Positions 32,065 through 39,642 of a stretch of DNA of 48,451 nucleotides are shown piece by piece. Numbering within the stretch: the stretch's first letter is position 1; each line of letters begins with the position of its first letter. Below the pieces are notes generated by a model. That model was not told where the DNA came from. It searched no databases and was given only the letters and a program-made list of their open reading frames with translations. The translations under genes were made by a program, and so were the position numbers. This DNA is from Gemmatimonadota bacterium. GTDB taxonomy: Bacteria; Latescibacterota; UBA2968; UBA8231. The stretch lies in the NCBI GenBank assembly GCA_018660835.1, contig JABJJN010000010.1, forward strand, positions 1 through 48,451, written 5' to 3'.

Positions 32065-33338
32065 CAAGCCCGACAACGGGTCAACACGTAGGGTCCGCGG
32101 GGCACAGCGGCGATTGCCGCGTCCTTGCCATGGCGTGCTTGGGCGATTTCGAGGCCTTCCTGTAGAGTGGGCACGACATCGACGAAGCGAGTCGCACGAA
32201 CGTCGTCTGGCATCACGCCTTCTGACACGAGGCAGACGCTGGCCTTACGCAGCACCTTGCACAGTTCCTGCAATTGCCACTGATCGATACGAAAAAAGTC
32301 TGGATCCTGCAGACGCGCCTCAAAGTCGTCGATCCCCGTGGTTTCCTCGAGGAGCCCGGTGAATTCTGGCCCCCCAAGGCCCTCGGAGCAACGCGCCGTG
32401 AGCAGGATCGTCCCGCCTTCTTCGACGATGGGCAAAACAGCGGTGAGTCCCTTGACTGCCTGATAGAAGGTCAGATCCAATGGGAAACCGGCGCTCGAAG
32501 TCACGACGATAGGCGCAGGTCTGTCGACCCAGGCTCCAGCACTTTCTTCAACGAAGAGACAACCTGAAGCGTGGGCCTGCTCAAGATCACCGGAAAAGAT
32601 GCCTGTGACCTGCCGATCATCGTTCATGGCCACATTCAGGGTAAAATCGACACCGACTGTCTGCGCCACTTCCAGGGCTTGTCGATGAAAGGGATTGCCC
32701 TCGATGTTGCCCTCTGACGCCAGCGGATGAGACAACAGTTGAGGACCATGCAGGACGCGCATTGTATCCACCCCCATCAGCCCTGGACAGATGGCTTTAC
32801 GACCACCAGAAAACCCAGCCATCAGATGGGGCTCGATGAGGGATGTGGCGATCTTGAGATCAGCCTCTACGTAGACTCGATCTATCCAGATCGGTGCACC
32901 ACCACTGGTTGTCCCCATGTGGACGAGGCTGTCGCGATCTCGAGCTTCGTGATTCAACACTCTGTAATTGGCGGCGATGTCAGGGCCGACCAGTTGGATG
33001 AGTTCATCGCCCTCGTTGGGACGATGCAACCCGGTGCCAATCAGTATCGTGATGCGATCCCGAAGAATCCCGGCGCTTTCGAGGGTAGCAAGAATCGGTG
33101 GTAGAATAAGAGCGTTGGGCACAGGTCGCGTGATATCTGCGATGACGACGCAGGCATCACGACGTCCTGAGGCGAGATCCGCCAAGGGGCGGCCACCAAT
33201 GGGCTGCAAGAGCGCCTGTTCAAGACGAGCCTCAATTTCGGTCAGTCCCGGCGTGTGTTCCATGGACAGGACCTGTGTCTGTGCTGGTAGATCGGCTTCG
33301 AGCCCACTGTGCCCGTAGTCGAACGTCAGTCGCGGCAT
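32064..33338 (-). CDS. larA: LarA-family nickel-pincer 2-hydroxyacid racemase/epimerase
   Basis: 424 residues from ATG 33338, with AAGG 9 bases upstream. All key residues of lactate racemase are visible: Asp68 and Arg71 (ADITRP), His105 (GTGLHRPN), His171 (EPHLMAG), Lys181 (SGGRKAICPG, the lysine that binds the nickel-pincer cofactor), His197 (RVLHGP), Gln293 and Lys296 (YQAVKGL). Spacing agrees with Lactiplantibacillus plantarum LarA within a few residues. LarA homologues racemise or epimerise 2-hydroxyacids, including sugar acids. The cofactor needs LarB, LarC and LarE, none of which is in this window. It starts 4 bases after galU stops and its stop overlaps the FlgT-like start. The linkage to galU and a sugar kinase set suggests a sugar-acid substrate rather than lactate. 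Confidence 0.9.
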   Translation of the reverse strand: MPRLTFDYGHSGLEADLPAQTQVLSMEHTPGLTEIEARLEQALLQPIGGRPLADLASGRRDACVVIADITRPVPNALILPPILATLESAGILRDRITILIGTGLHRPNEGDELIQLVGPDIAANYRVLNHEARDRDSLVHMGTTSGGAPIWIDRVYVEADLKIATSLIEPHLMAGFSGGRKAICPGLMGVDTMRVLHGPQLLSHPLASEGNIEGNPFHRQALEVAQTVGVDFTLNVAMNDDRQVTGIFSGDLEQAHASGCLFVEESAGAWVDRPAPIVVTSSAGFPLDLTFYQAVKGLTAVLPIVEEGGTILLTARCSEGLGGPEFTGLLEETTGIDDFEARLQDPDFFRIDQWQLQELCKVLRKASVCLVSEGVMPDDVRATRFVDVVPTLQEGLEIAQARHGKDAAIAAVPRGPYVLTRCRA

Positions 33339-33342
33339 GATA

Positions 33343-34245
33343 TTAGCCTTTGTCTTCTGACTGCAGGATGCCACGCAGATAGGAAGCAAAGGCCTGCCCG
33401 TTCTCCGGATCAGCGAGAGCGTGGTCCGCAAAAGCGCGGTAGTAAGTCAATGGCGTGCCAATATCATAACGCTCCTCGTCAGAACGTAGACGTATGCAGC
33501 GAACATCCTCACCCCAGCTCAACAGGATCCGTATCGCATCCGTCAACCACAACTCCCCCTTCACGCCCGGATCTGTCGCCTCAATGGCCTCAAAAATCCT
33601 TGGAGTGAAGACGTAGCGCGCTGCCACAGCCAGCGTACTGGGTGCCTGCGCGGGATCTGGTTTCTCGACGATGTCATCAATGGCGAAATCGGATCCGGAT
33701 GAGGTATCCACGCCGTCCGCTGGTTTCACGACGCCGTATTTACGCGTCTCTTCCCGGGGAACGTCCCAAACAGCGATCGTCGCCGCAGCGCCTGAGGCTT
33801 CGTGACTTTCTACCAGTCGCCCCACGACACCCGTGTCGCCACTTGACCTGATGATCGTGTCGCCAAAACCGACGACGAAGGATTCAGAGCCGACGAAATC
33901 CTTGGCGAGCCGAACTGCATCCGCATTGCCGAGAGGCCGTCGCTGTCGCACAAAATAGAAGCCCACACCGGCTGCGTCATAGTCGACCTCACCGATCGAG
34001 GTGGCTTCTGTGAGACGAGCCTCGAGTTCGGGATCGTCGTCAAAGTGATCCTCGATTGATCGCTTCTTGCGTCCCGTGACGAACAGAAATTTACAGACGC
34101 CCTCATCGATCATCTCTTCAACGACATACTGCACCACTGGCTTGTAGCCAACGGGCAGCATCTCTTTGGGTTGGGACTTCGTCGCTGGCAGCAGGCGCGT
34201 ACCCATCCCGGCGACGGGAAGAACAGCTTTTGTGATCGTCATCAT
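33343..34245 (-). CDS. galU: UTP-glucose-1-phosphate uridylyltransferase (GalU)
   Basis: 300 residues from ATG 34245; the adjacent ATG at 34242 is better spaced from AAGG and may be the true start. The N-terminal nucleotide-binding signature KAVLPVAGMGTRLLPATK, then QPKEMLPVGYKPVVQYVVEE, is that of GalU. GRKKRSIEDHFD, QRRPLGNADAV, FVVGFGDTII and KGELWLTDAIRILL are the further conserved blocks, and the length is typical. It makes UDP-glucose from UTP and glucose-1-phosphate in the cytoplasm, feeding envelope glycan synthesis. It is the first gene of the tight galU-larA-flgT-like set and divergent from the HAD-PfkB set, with 152 bases between them holding a candidate promoter. Confidence 0.96.
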   Translation of the reverse strand: MMTITKAVLPVAGMGTRLLPATKSQPKEMLPVGYKPVVQYVVEEMIDEGVCKFLFVTGRKKRSIEDHFDDDPELEARLTEATSIGEVDYDAAGVGFYFVRQRRPLGNADAVRLAKDFVGSESFVVGFGDTIIRSSGDTGVVGRLVESHEASGAAATIAVWDVPREETRKYGVVKPADGVDTSSGSDFAIDDIVEKPDPAQAPSTLAVAARYVFTPRIFEAIEATDPGVKGELWLTDAIRILLSWGEDVRCIRLRSDEERYDIGTPLTYYRAFADHALADPENGQAFASYLRGILQSEDKG

Positions 34246-34318
34246 GCCTTCATGATCGTCATCTGAGAGTCGACTTCGGTCCGATCGGGAAGTGTGGCAA
34301 ACTGGCGTAACTTGTGGA

Positions 34319-34346
34319 AAATTATGGTATTACCCAGACTGGTCAA
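34319..34346 (-). promoter_or_regulatory. Candidate promoter for galU-larA operon
   Basis: On the minus strand TTGACC (34346-34341) matches the -35 consensus at 5 of 6 positions; TAATTT (34324-34319) follows after 16 bases with a weak match. It lies about 75 bases upstream of the galU start in the divergent spacer. Confidence 0.35.
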
Positions 34347-34397
34347 GCTCACATGCGCCCCCGCAACCCCCTTTCGCATTCAAGGAAAGGCCCAACA

Positions 34398-35294
34398 ATG
34401 CCTTCACCGGACCAGACACAGACTTTGGGCGAGCACATGCTCCTCCGGTTGCCTGCCAGGCGACCGGAAGCGGACCAAATCCGTCATGCAGTCTTTGATT
34501 TCGATGGTACGCTCAGCCTCCTGCGGGCTGGCTGGCAGCAGATTATGATCTCCTACTTCGATGAGGTCCTGACTGCCACTGGTGCTGACGAAACCCCGAC
34601 AGATCGCCGACAGCTGTGTATCGATTTCATCACCCGGCTCACGGGCCGCCAGACAATCTATCAGTGCATGGAATTGGCGCAGCAGGTGAGTATTCGGGGC
34701 GGGGACGCTCTTGCAGCTGATGAATACAAGGCCGAATTCCTCCGACGCCTGCACGAACACATCGACCACCGACGCACTGCAATTGTCAGTGGCCAGAGCC
34801 CATTGCCATTCCTCGTATCTGGGACGCTCGAACTGCTAGATCGGTTGCACGAGAAGGGCATCGTGTGCTATCTGGCCAGTGGTACGGATGTCGACTATGT
34901 ACGTGAAGAGGCGGCACTTCTGGGGGTAGACCGATTCTTCGCCGAAGACGGTCAGCCTCCCCGCATCTATGGGGCGCTGGCGGACTATCAGAAGTTCTCG
35001 AAACGCATGGTGATCGAGACAATCCTTGCTGAGAACCATTTGGATGGCACCGCCCTGGTGGGCTTTGGAGATGGCTACGTCGAGATTGAAGAAACCCTTC
35101 GTGCAGGCGGTTGGGCAGTCGCTATCGCCAGCGACGAGACTCATGTGGATGTCGAGGCTCAGGGCAGTATCGTCCAACCTCAGATGGATCCGTGGAAACA
35201 GGAGAGATTATGGCAGGCAGGAGCTCACATCCTGACACCGGACTGGCAGGAACACGACGTATTGCTCGCATACCTGGGCATGGACAGTCGTTAG
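34398..35294 (+). CDS. HAD-superfamily phosphatase (phosphoglycolate phosphatase-like)
   Basis: 298 residues from ATG 34398, with GGAAAGG upstream. HAD motifs are in order: motif I VFDFDGTLS with Asp34 nucleophile and Asp36, motif II CYLASGTD, motif III Lys in KFSKRMVIETIL, motif IV VGFGDGYVEIEE. A helical cap domain (about residues 50-130) between motifs I and II puts it in the phosphoglycolate phosphatase/beta-phosphoglucomutase group. Substrate is not predictable from sequence. Its last 85 bases overlap the PfkB kinase gene, and a third gene overlaps the kinase by 4 bases, so all three should be co-expressed. Dephosphorylation of a sugar or sugar-acid phosphate in the same pathway as the kinase is inferred. 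Confidence 0.9.
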   Translation: MPSPDQTQTLGEHMLLRLPARRPEADQIRHAVFDFDGTLSLLRAGWQQIMISYFDEVLTATGADETPTDRRQLCIDFITRLTGRQTIYQCMELAQQVSIRGGDALAADEYKAEFLRRLHEHIDHRRTAIVSGQSPLPFLVSGTLELLDRLHEKGIVCYLASGTDVDYVREEAALLGVDRFFAEDGQPPRIYGALADYQKFSKRMVIETILAENHLDGTALVGFGDGYVEIEETLRAGGWAVAIASDETHVDVEAQGSIVQPQMDPWKQERLWQAGAHILTPDWQEHDVLLAYLGMDSR

Positions 35295-36343
35295 GCCAGG
35301 CACTGCCACTTCCGCGCCTGCGCAACTTGCTTGCCAGGGCAGGTGACCTTCGTATCGTCGTCGTCGGAGATTTCTTTCTGGACGCGTATTACGATTGTGA
35401 TCCCCGACTCGACGAACCATCCGTGGAAACGGGACTTACCGCCAATCAGGTGGTGCGAACGCGTCGTCAGGCTGGCGCTGCCGGTACGGTGGTGGCAAAT
35501 CTTGCGGCCCTGGGATGTGGTCACATCGATACGATCGGCTATCACGGCGATGACGGTGAAGGTTTTGAGCTTCGCCGCGCCCTTGAAACACTCGGTGCCG
35601 ATACATCGCATTTCATCTGCGCCGAAGACCGTGTTACGCCGACGTACGCTAAGCCCTGTCTTGTAGAGCGGGATGATCGCAATCGCTGGCAAGTGACTCA
35701 AGAGCTACAGAGACTGGATACCAAGAACCGCAGACCAACGCCTGCCAGGCTGCAGACAGCTCTGATCGAGCATATACAGGCTTGCGCCCAGAACGCGGAC
35801 GCAGTCATCGTTGTAGATCAGGTAAGTGAACCAAATTGTGGTGTCCTTACGACACGAGTCCGCAGAGAGATCGAAGCCTTGTCGAAGATCCACCGCGACA
35901 CAATTTTCATCGCCGATTCGCGAGAGCGAATTGGCTTGTTTCGCCATGTCTCGATCAAACCGAATCTTGCCGAAGCGCAGAAGGCTGCCAAAGCAGGAGG
36001 GCGCCGCTCTGTCGTGGCGGCGGTCGAGTTGCTGCGACGACTGCGGGGCAAGCGCGATCGCCCCTGCTTTTGCACGCTGTCGACGCGGGGCATGATCGTC
36101 GGGACACCAAGCGGTGACCACCACGTGGCCGCTTTCCCCGTCGTTGAACCGACAGATCCGGTGGGTGCTGGTGACTCTACGACGGCGGGCCTCGCGTGCG
36201 TGTTGGCAGCAGGGGGCAGCGCACAAGAAGCCGCGCTGGTTGCCAACTTGGTTGCCTCCATCACGGTGCAACAGATTGGCACCACGGGGACAGCAAGTGT
36301 CACGCAAGTCATCAATCGCTATCGCGAGATTGGCCAGCAATGA
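35210..36343 (+). CDS. PfkB-family carbohydrate kinase (HldE kinase-domain-like)
   Basis: 377 residues from ATG 35210, chosen because GGAG lies 6 bases upstream; no other ATG fits before the conserved core. This start lies 85 bases inside the HAD gene and gives an N-terminal extension of about 50 residues. The core begins LRIVVVGDFFLDAYYDCDPR, like the kinase domain of HldE, and has AGAAGTVVANLAALG, GYHGDDGEGFELRRAL and the catalytic signature PTDPVGAGDSTTAGL with Asp322. No nucleotidyltransferase domain follows, unlike bifunctional HldE. PfkB kinases phosphorylate sugars or nucleosides with ATP. The downstream start overlaps its stop as ATGA. The substrate may be a heptose or another sugar, but that is not settled by sequence. 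Confidence 0.92.
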   Translation: MAGRSSHPDTGLAGTRRIARIPGHGQSLGQALPLPRLRNLLARAGDLRIVVVGDFFLDAYYDCDPRLDEPSVETGLTANQVVRTRRQAGAAGTVVANLAALGCGHIDTIGYHGDDGEGFELRRALETLGADTSHFICAEDRVTPTYAKPCLVERDDRNRWQVTQELQRLDTKNRRPTPARLQTALIEHIQACAQNADAVIVVDQVSEPNCGVLTTRVRREIEALSKIHRDTIFIADSRERIGLFRHVSIKPNLAEAQKAAKAGGRRSVVAAVELLRRLRGKRDRPCFCTLSTRGMIVGTPSGDHHVAAFPVVEPTDPVGAGDSTTAGLACVLAAGGSAQEAALVANLVASITVQQIGTTGTASVTQVINRYREIGQQ

Positions 36344-37464
36344 GCTATCGACAAGCCCAGACGTCGGGGGTACAGGTGAACCCCATCGGGAATCGCCTCA
36401 GCAAACACGAATTTGGTGAGATCGTGATAGATCCGGCAGCATCACCGCCGGAAGCTGGTGATCTCGCTCTCCCGATCGAACAGTTAAGCGAGCGTATTCG
36501 AATAGCTCGTGATGCGGAAGCAAGTGTCATTCTCTGCTACGGTGCACATCTGATTAAGAATGGACTCGGCCCCGTAGTGGCGGATCTTGTAAGAGAGGGC
36601 TGGATCACTCATCTGGCCACCAATGGCGCCGGCGTGATTCATGACTGGGAATACGCTTTTCAAGGCCGCTCAGAAGAAGATGTACGATCCAATGTGGCGG
36701 ACGGCAGCTTTGGTGCCTGGGACGAGACGGGGCGCTATGCCATGGTGACACTTGCGACAGGCGTCTTGCGCGGCATGGGATATGGCGAATCCATTGGACG
36801 ACTGGTGCACGAGGGGGGCGTATGGGTCCCATCTGCAGATACGCTCCGTGGAAGACTCAGTGCCTGGGCACAGGCTCCCATCGCCGACGAGACGATCGGC
36901 GCCGCAGCCGACCTGCTCCACTGCATTGAGCTGGGTTCATGGCCCCAAGGCTGGACGGATATCAAACATGCTGCCCCTGAAGCGTCTCTTGCAGCAACTG
37001 CCTTCGCCAACCGCACACCGCTGACGGTGCACCCGGGGATCGGCTATGACATTGTATACGTTCACCCGCAGGCTCAAGCGAGTGTCTTTGGCAGAGCCGC
37101 AGGCATTGATTTCCGTGTATTCTGCCAGAGTGTAGATGACCTTGGCCAGTCGGGCGTCGTGATCTCGGTCGGATCGGCCATCATGGCGCCGCAGGTCTTT
37201 GAGAAGGCCGCTTCGGTGGCGAACAACCTCAGGAGTCAGCGCAATGTCGACGCCATTGCGCCCTACATCGCGGTCAATGACTTGCAGCCCGCAACCTGGG
37301 ACTGGGCCCATGGTGAACCACCTGCTTCAGATCCCGCTTACTATCTACGCTTCCTCAAGAGTTTTTCACGCACGACGGCCGAGCCGCTCAGCTACTTGGC
37401 CGGCGACAATCGTGTGGTCATGTGCAATCTTCATCGACTCTTGATGCATCCTGCGAGTTCTTGA
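36340..37464 (+). CDS. Conserved cytoplasmic protein, possibly deoxyhypusine-synthase-like fold, function unknown
   Basis: 374 residues from ATG 36340, which overlaps the PfkB stop by 4 bases (ATGA). No signal peptide. Conserved-looking blocks are VILCYGAHLIKNGLGPVVAD, then THLATNGAGVIHDWEYAFQG, SEEDVRSNVADGSFGAWDET, YAMVTLATGVLRGMGYGESI, HPGIGYDIVY, VVISVGSAIMAPQVFEKA and SYLAGDNRVVMCNLHRLL. The Gly-rich N-G-A-G-V-x-H-D-W and V-G-S-A-I motifs suggest a nucleotide-binding Rossmann-type fold and remind me of deoxyhypusine synthase relatives, but the lysine-containing active-site block is not obvious. I cannot name a reaction. The tight coupling to the HAD phosphatase and PfkB kinase makes it the likely third enzyme of a small pathway. 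Confidence 0.75.
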   Translation: MSYRQAQTSGVQVNPIGNRLSKHEFGEIVIDPAASPPEAGDLALPIEQLSERIRIARDAEASVILCYGAHLIKNGLGPVVADLVREGWITHLATNGAGVIHDWEYAFQGRSEEDVRSNVADGSFGAWDETGRYAMVTLATGVLRGMGYGESIGRLVHEGGVWVPSADTLRGRLSAWAQAPIADETIGAAADLLHCIELGSWPQGWTDIKHAAPEASLAATAFANRTPLTVHPGIGYDIVYVHPQAQASVFGRAAGIDFRVFCQSVDDLGQSGVVISVGSAIMAPQVFEKAASVANNLRSQRNVDAIAPYIAVNDLQPATWDWAHGEPPASDPAYYLRFLKSFSRTTAEPLSYLAGDNRVVMCNLHRLLMHPASS

Positions 37465-37491
37465 TCGCATCTTCGAGCTGATTCTTCCGGG

Positions 37492-39321
37492 TCACGACAT
37501 GACCGCTTCAATCTGTTGCTCGAAGCGAGCGACAACCGCATTGGGCACAACCTTGCGCAAGCCGCGCGTAAGAGTTCCCGTTTCTTCAGACAGTCCTTCC
37601 GGTAACACGAAAACTCGCACCGGCCTCTCATGCCCGGGCAGACCTGCCAGATCTGCCTCACTCCGCAGTTGCTGTTTCAGGCGCTCAGCCACTGCCTCGA
37701 ATTGTCGCAGCGCCACTTCGTCTGTTGGCAAGCCGATGAGGTCCGACTGCCTTGCCGCTTCTTCGACATCGACAGTCGCGACAATCAGAGGATGACTCCA
37801 TTCCTGCTTGCCCGTGACGATGACGTGCTCGACAAGGGGCGCTCGGGAATACACACGCTCCAGCAGCTCGGGGTTGACGAACTCCCCGTTGCCAAGCTTG
37901 AACTGCCGCCCCACACGACCACCAAAAGTGAGAAAACCCTCGGCGTCCATCGTGAACAGGTCACCTGTACGATACCAGATCTTGCCCGCATCCTCATCCT
38001 CCACCAGAACACGCCCGGTTTGGTCGGGATCGCTGAGATACTCCGTCATCACGTTGGGCCCACTGACCCACAGCTCGCCGATCTCACCGGCCCGCCCCTC
38101 GATCAGATCAGTGACGGGATCGATGTGGGCAACCATGCGACCATCTCCGGACATCAGCTTTACTTCAAACAGGGCACGCCCCACAGAGCCTGCCTTACGG
38201 CCCCCAAGGTGGTTGGCCGCAATCAGCGGCGCACACTCCGTCGTGCCGTATCCCTCGAAGGTGGCGATACCCAGCACATCCTGGAAAAAATCGAGCGCCT
38301 CGGGGTCTGCCTTTGCTGAGCCAACGACGAGGACTTCAAGCTGATCCCCTACACGTTTGGCCAGTTGCTGTTTGATCGCTGCAACGACCTTGGCTCCAAG
38401 TGTGCGATCGATCAGGGCATCCACGACACTTCCCCTGCCATGAGCGCGTCGCTGCCGTGCGCCAACGGCACGAGCGACGAGTTTTCCTTTGAGGCCTCCC
38501 GCATCGATCTCTTTGCGAACGTTTCCATAGACTTTGTCGAGCACCAGTGGCACCGTCAGGAAGCCCTGTGGGGCAGAGTGTCGAATGTCGCTCAGGACGC
38601 GATCGGGTGACCGTGCAAGGTCGAGAGTCCAGCCCTTCGCCAGAGGAAAGTAGATATTGAGGATACCCATCGAGTGGTAGTCTGGCGCCGACTTGAAGAA
38701 GCGAAAATCCTGTGCGAGACTGATGACATCCCAGACGCTCTGGACATTCGCCACAATATTCTGATGGGTCTGTACGACCCCCTTCGGCAGCCCTGATGAT
38801 CCGGACGTAAACAGTATTTTTGATTCATCTTTGGCATGCAAATCGATCGACGGTGGCGCCCCCTCTACTTGCACCTCCGCCCAAGTGAGTCCCTGTCCTT
38901 GCGTGCCTGGGACCTTCAGGATTCGTGGCTCGTGGTGAAGTGCCGAGCTTATCACCTCGAATTGACTTTGGCCTCGCTCATCGACGACGAGCATCTCGAG
39001 TCCTGCGCTTGAGATACTGTGGACGAGGATCTCTTTAGACGTCTTGTGACAGAGAGGGACCGCCGTGAGCCCGAGAAGGTCGGCGGCAAGAAAGACGAGA
39101 ATCGGTTCGATCCCACCATCCGTCAGTATGCCGATCCGATGTCCACGTCGCAGCCCGAGCGTCGCCAGACCACAAGCCAGACGATCACGACGATCACGCA
39201 GTTCCGCGTAGCTGATAGGCTGATACTGATTCGCCGCGTCCCCCTCTCCGAGAACTCGGATGGCGACTCGATCAGGGTATTGGGTGAAACTGCGCTCAAT
39301 GAGATCGCGCAGATTATCCAT
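37492..39321 (-). CDS. Long-chain-type acyl-CoA ligase (AMP-forming, ANL superfamily)
   Basis: 609 residues from ATG 39321. ANL motifs are visible: the ATP-binding loop LFTSGSSGLPKGVVQTHQN at residues 171-189, the YGTTE motif (FEGYGTTECAPLIA), YRTGDL, and the hinge region GRVGRQFKLGNGEFVNPELL, which is the form found in long-chain acyl-CoA synthetases. The end (GTLTRGLRKVVPNAVV) contains the usual basic stretch after the catalytic lysine position. It activates a carboxylic acid, probably a fatty acid, to the acyl-AMP and then acyl-CoA in the cytoplasm. It is convergent with the preceding gene (27 bases apart) and divergent from the FapA-like operon. No direct link to neighbours is evident. 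Confidence 0.93.
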   Translation of the reverse strand: MDNLRDLIERSFTQYPDRVAIRVLGEGDAANQYQPISYAELRDRRDRLACGLATLGLRRGHRIGILTDGGIEPILVFLAADLLGLTAVPLCHKTSKEILVHSISSAGLEMLVVDERGQSQFEVISSALHHEPRILKVPGTQGQGLTWAEVQVEGAPPSIDLHAKDESKILFTSGSSGLPKGVVQTHQNIVANVQSVWDVISLAQDFRFFKSAPDYHSMGILNIYFPLAKGWTLDLARSPDRVLSDIRHSAPQGFLTVPLVLDKVYGNVRKEIDAGGLKGKLVARAVGARQRRAHGRGSVVDALIDRTLGAKVVAAIKQQLAKRVGDQLEVLVVGSAKADPEALDFFQDVLGIATFEGYGTTECAPLIAANHLGGRKAGSVGRALFEVKLMSGDGRMVAHIDPVTDLIEGRAGEIGELWVSGPNVMTEYLSDPDQTGRVLVEDEDAGKIWYRTGDLFTMDAEGFLTFGGRVGRQFKLGNGEFVNPELLERVYSRAPLVEHVIVTGKQEWSHPLIVATVDVEEAARQSDLIGLPTDEVALRQFEAVAERLKQQLRSEADLAGLPGHERPVRVFVLPEGLSEETGTLTRGLRKVVPNAVVARFEQQIEAVMS

Positions 39322-39642
39322 CTATCTATCTCTCTAGCGTAGGTAGAACGTGGTCGAAACATTGAATTGAAAGCGATATGACACACCAAGGCATTGAAGA
39401 TAATCAACTTAGGCGCAATACCCAATGTCATCTTTCCTTGATCCCGAGCCACTTGAATCTGGATATGATTCGCATTGTGGCCTTGAGGTACTGGCGCCAA
39501 TGCTTTCATTTATAGTACTTAACAAAAATCGCTCCTTGGTTTAAGCCATGGGCGACGGCCATCACTCCCCCTCGATCGGCCATCGCATCCCCGGCGACTT
39601 CTACCCACAGCGTTCGATAGCTGATAGATAGCCGAGCATTTT
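39322..39642. other. Divergent intergenic region, relatively AT-rich
   Basis: 321 bases between the divergent acyl-CoA ligase and FapA-like genes. It contains a -10-like TATAGT near 39516 and a short AT-rich patch, but no well-spaced -35 was found. The short repeated tetranucleotide CTAT/GATA occurs at both ends, next to each start codon. Promoters for both directions must lie here; I cannot place them with confidence. No small gene was recognised. Confidence 0.4.

Noticed and set aside
39500..39530. Promoter at TATAGT before the FapA-like gene
   Set aside because: The -10 is good but no -35 lies at 16-18 bases; the nearest TTGAGG is 22 bases away.
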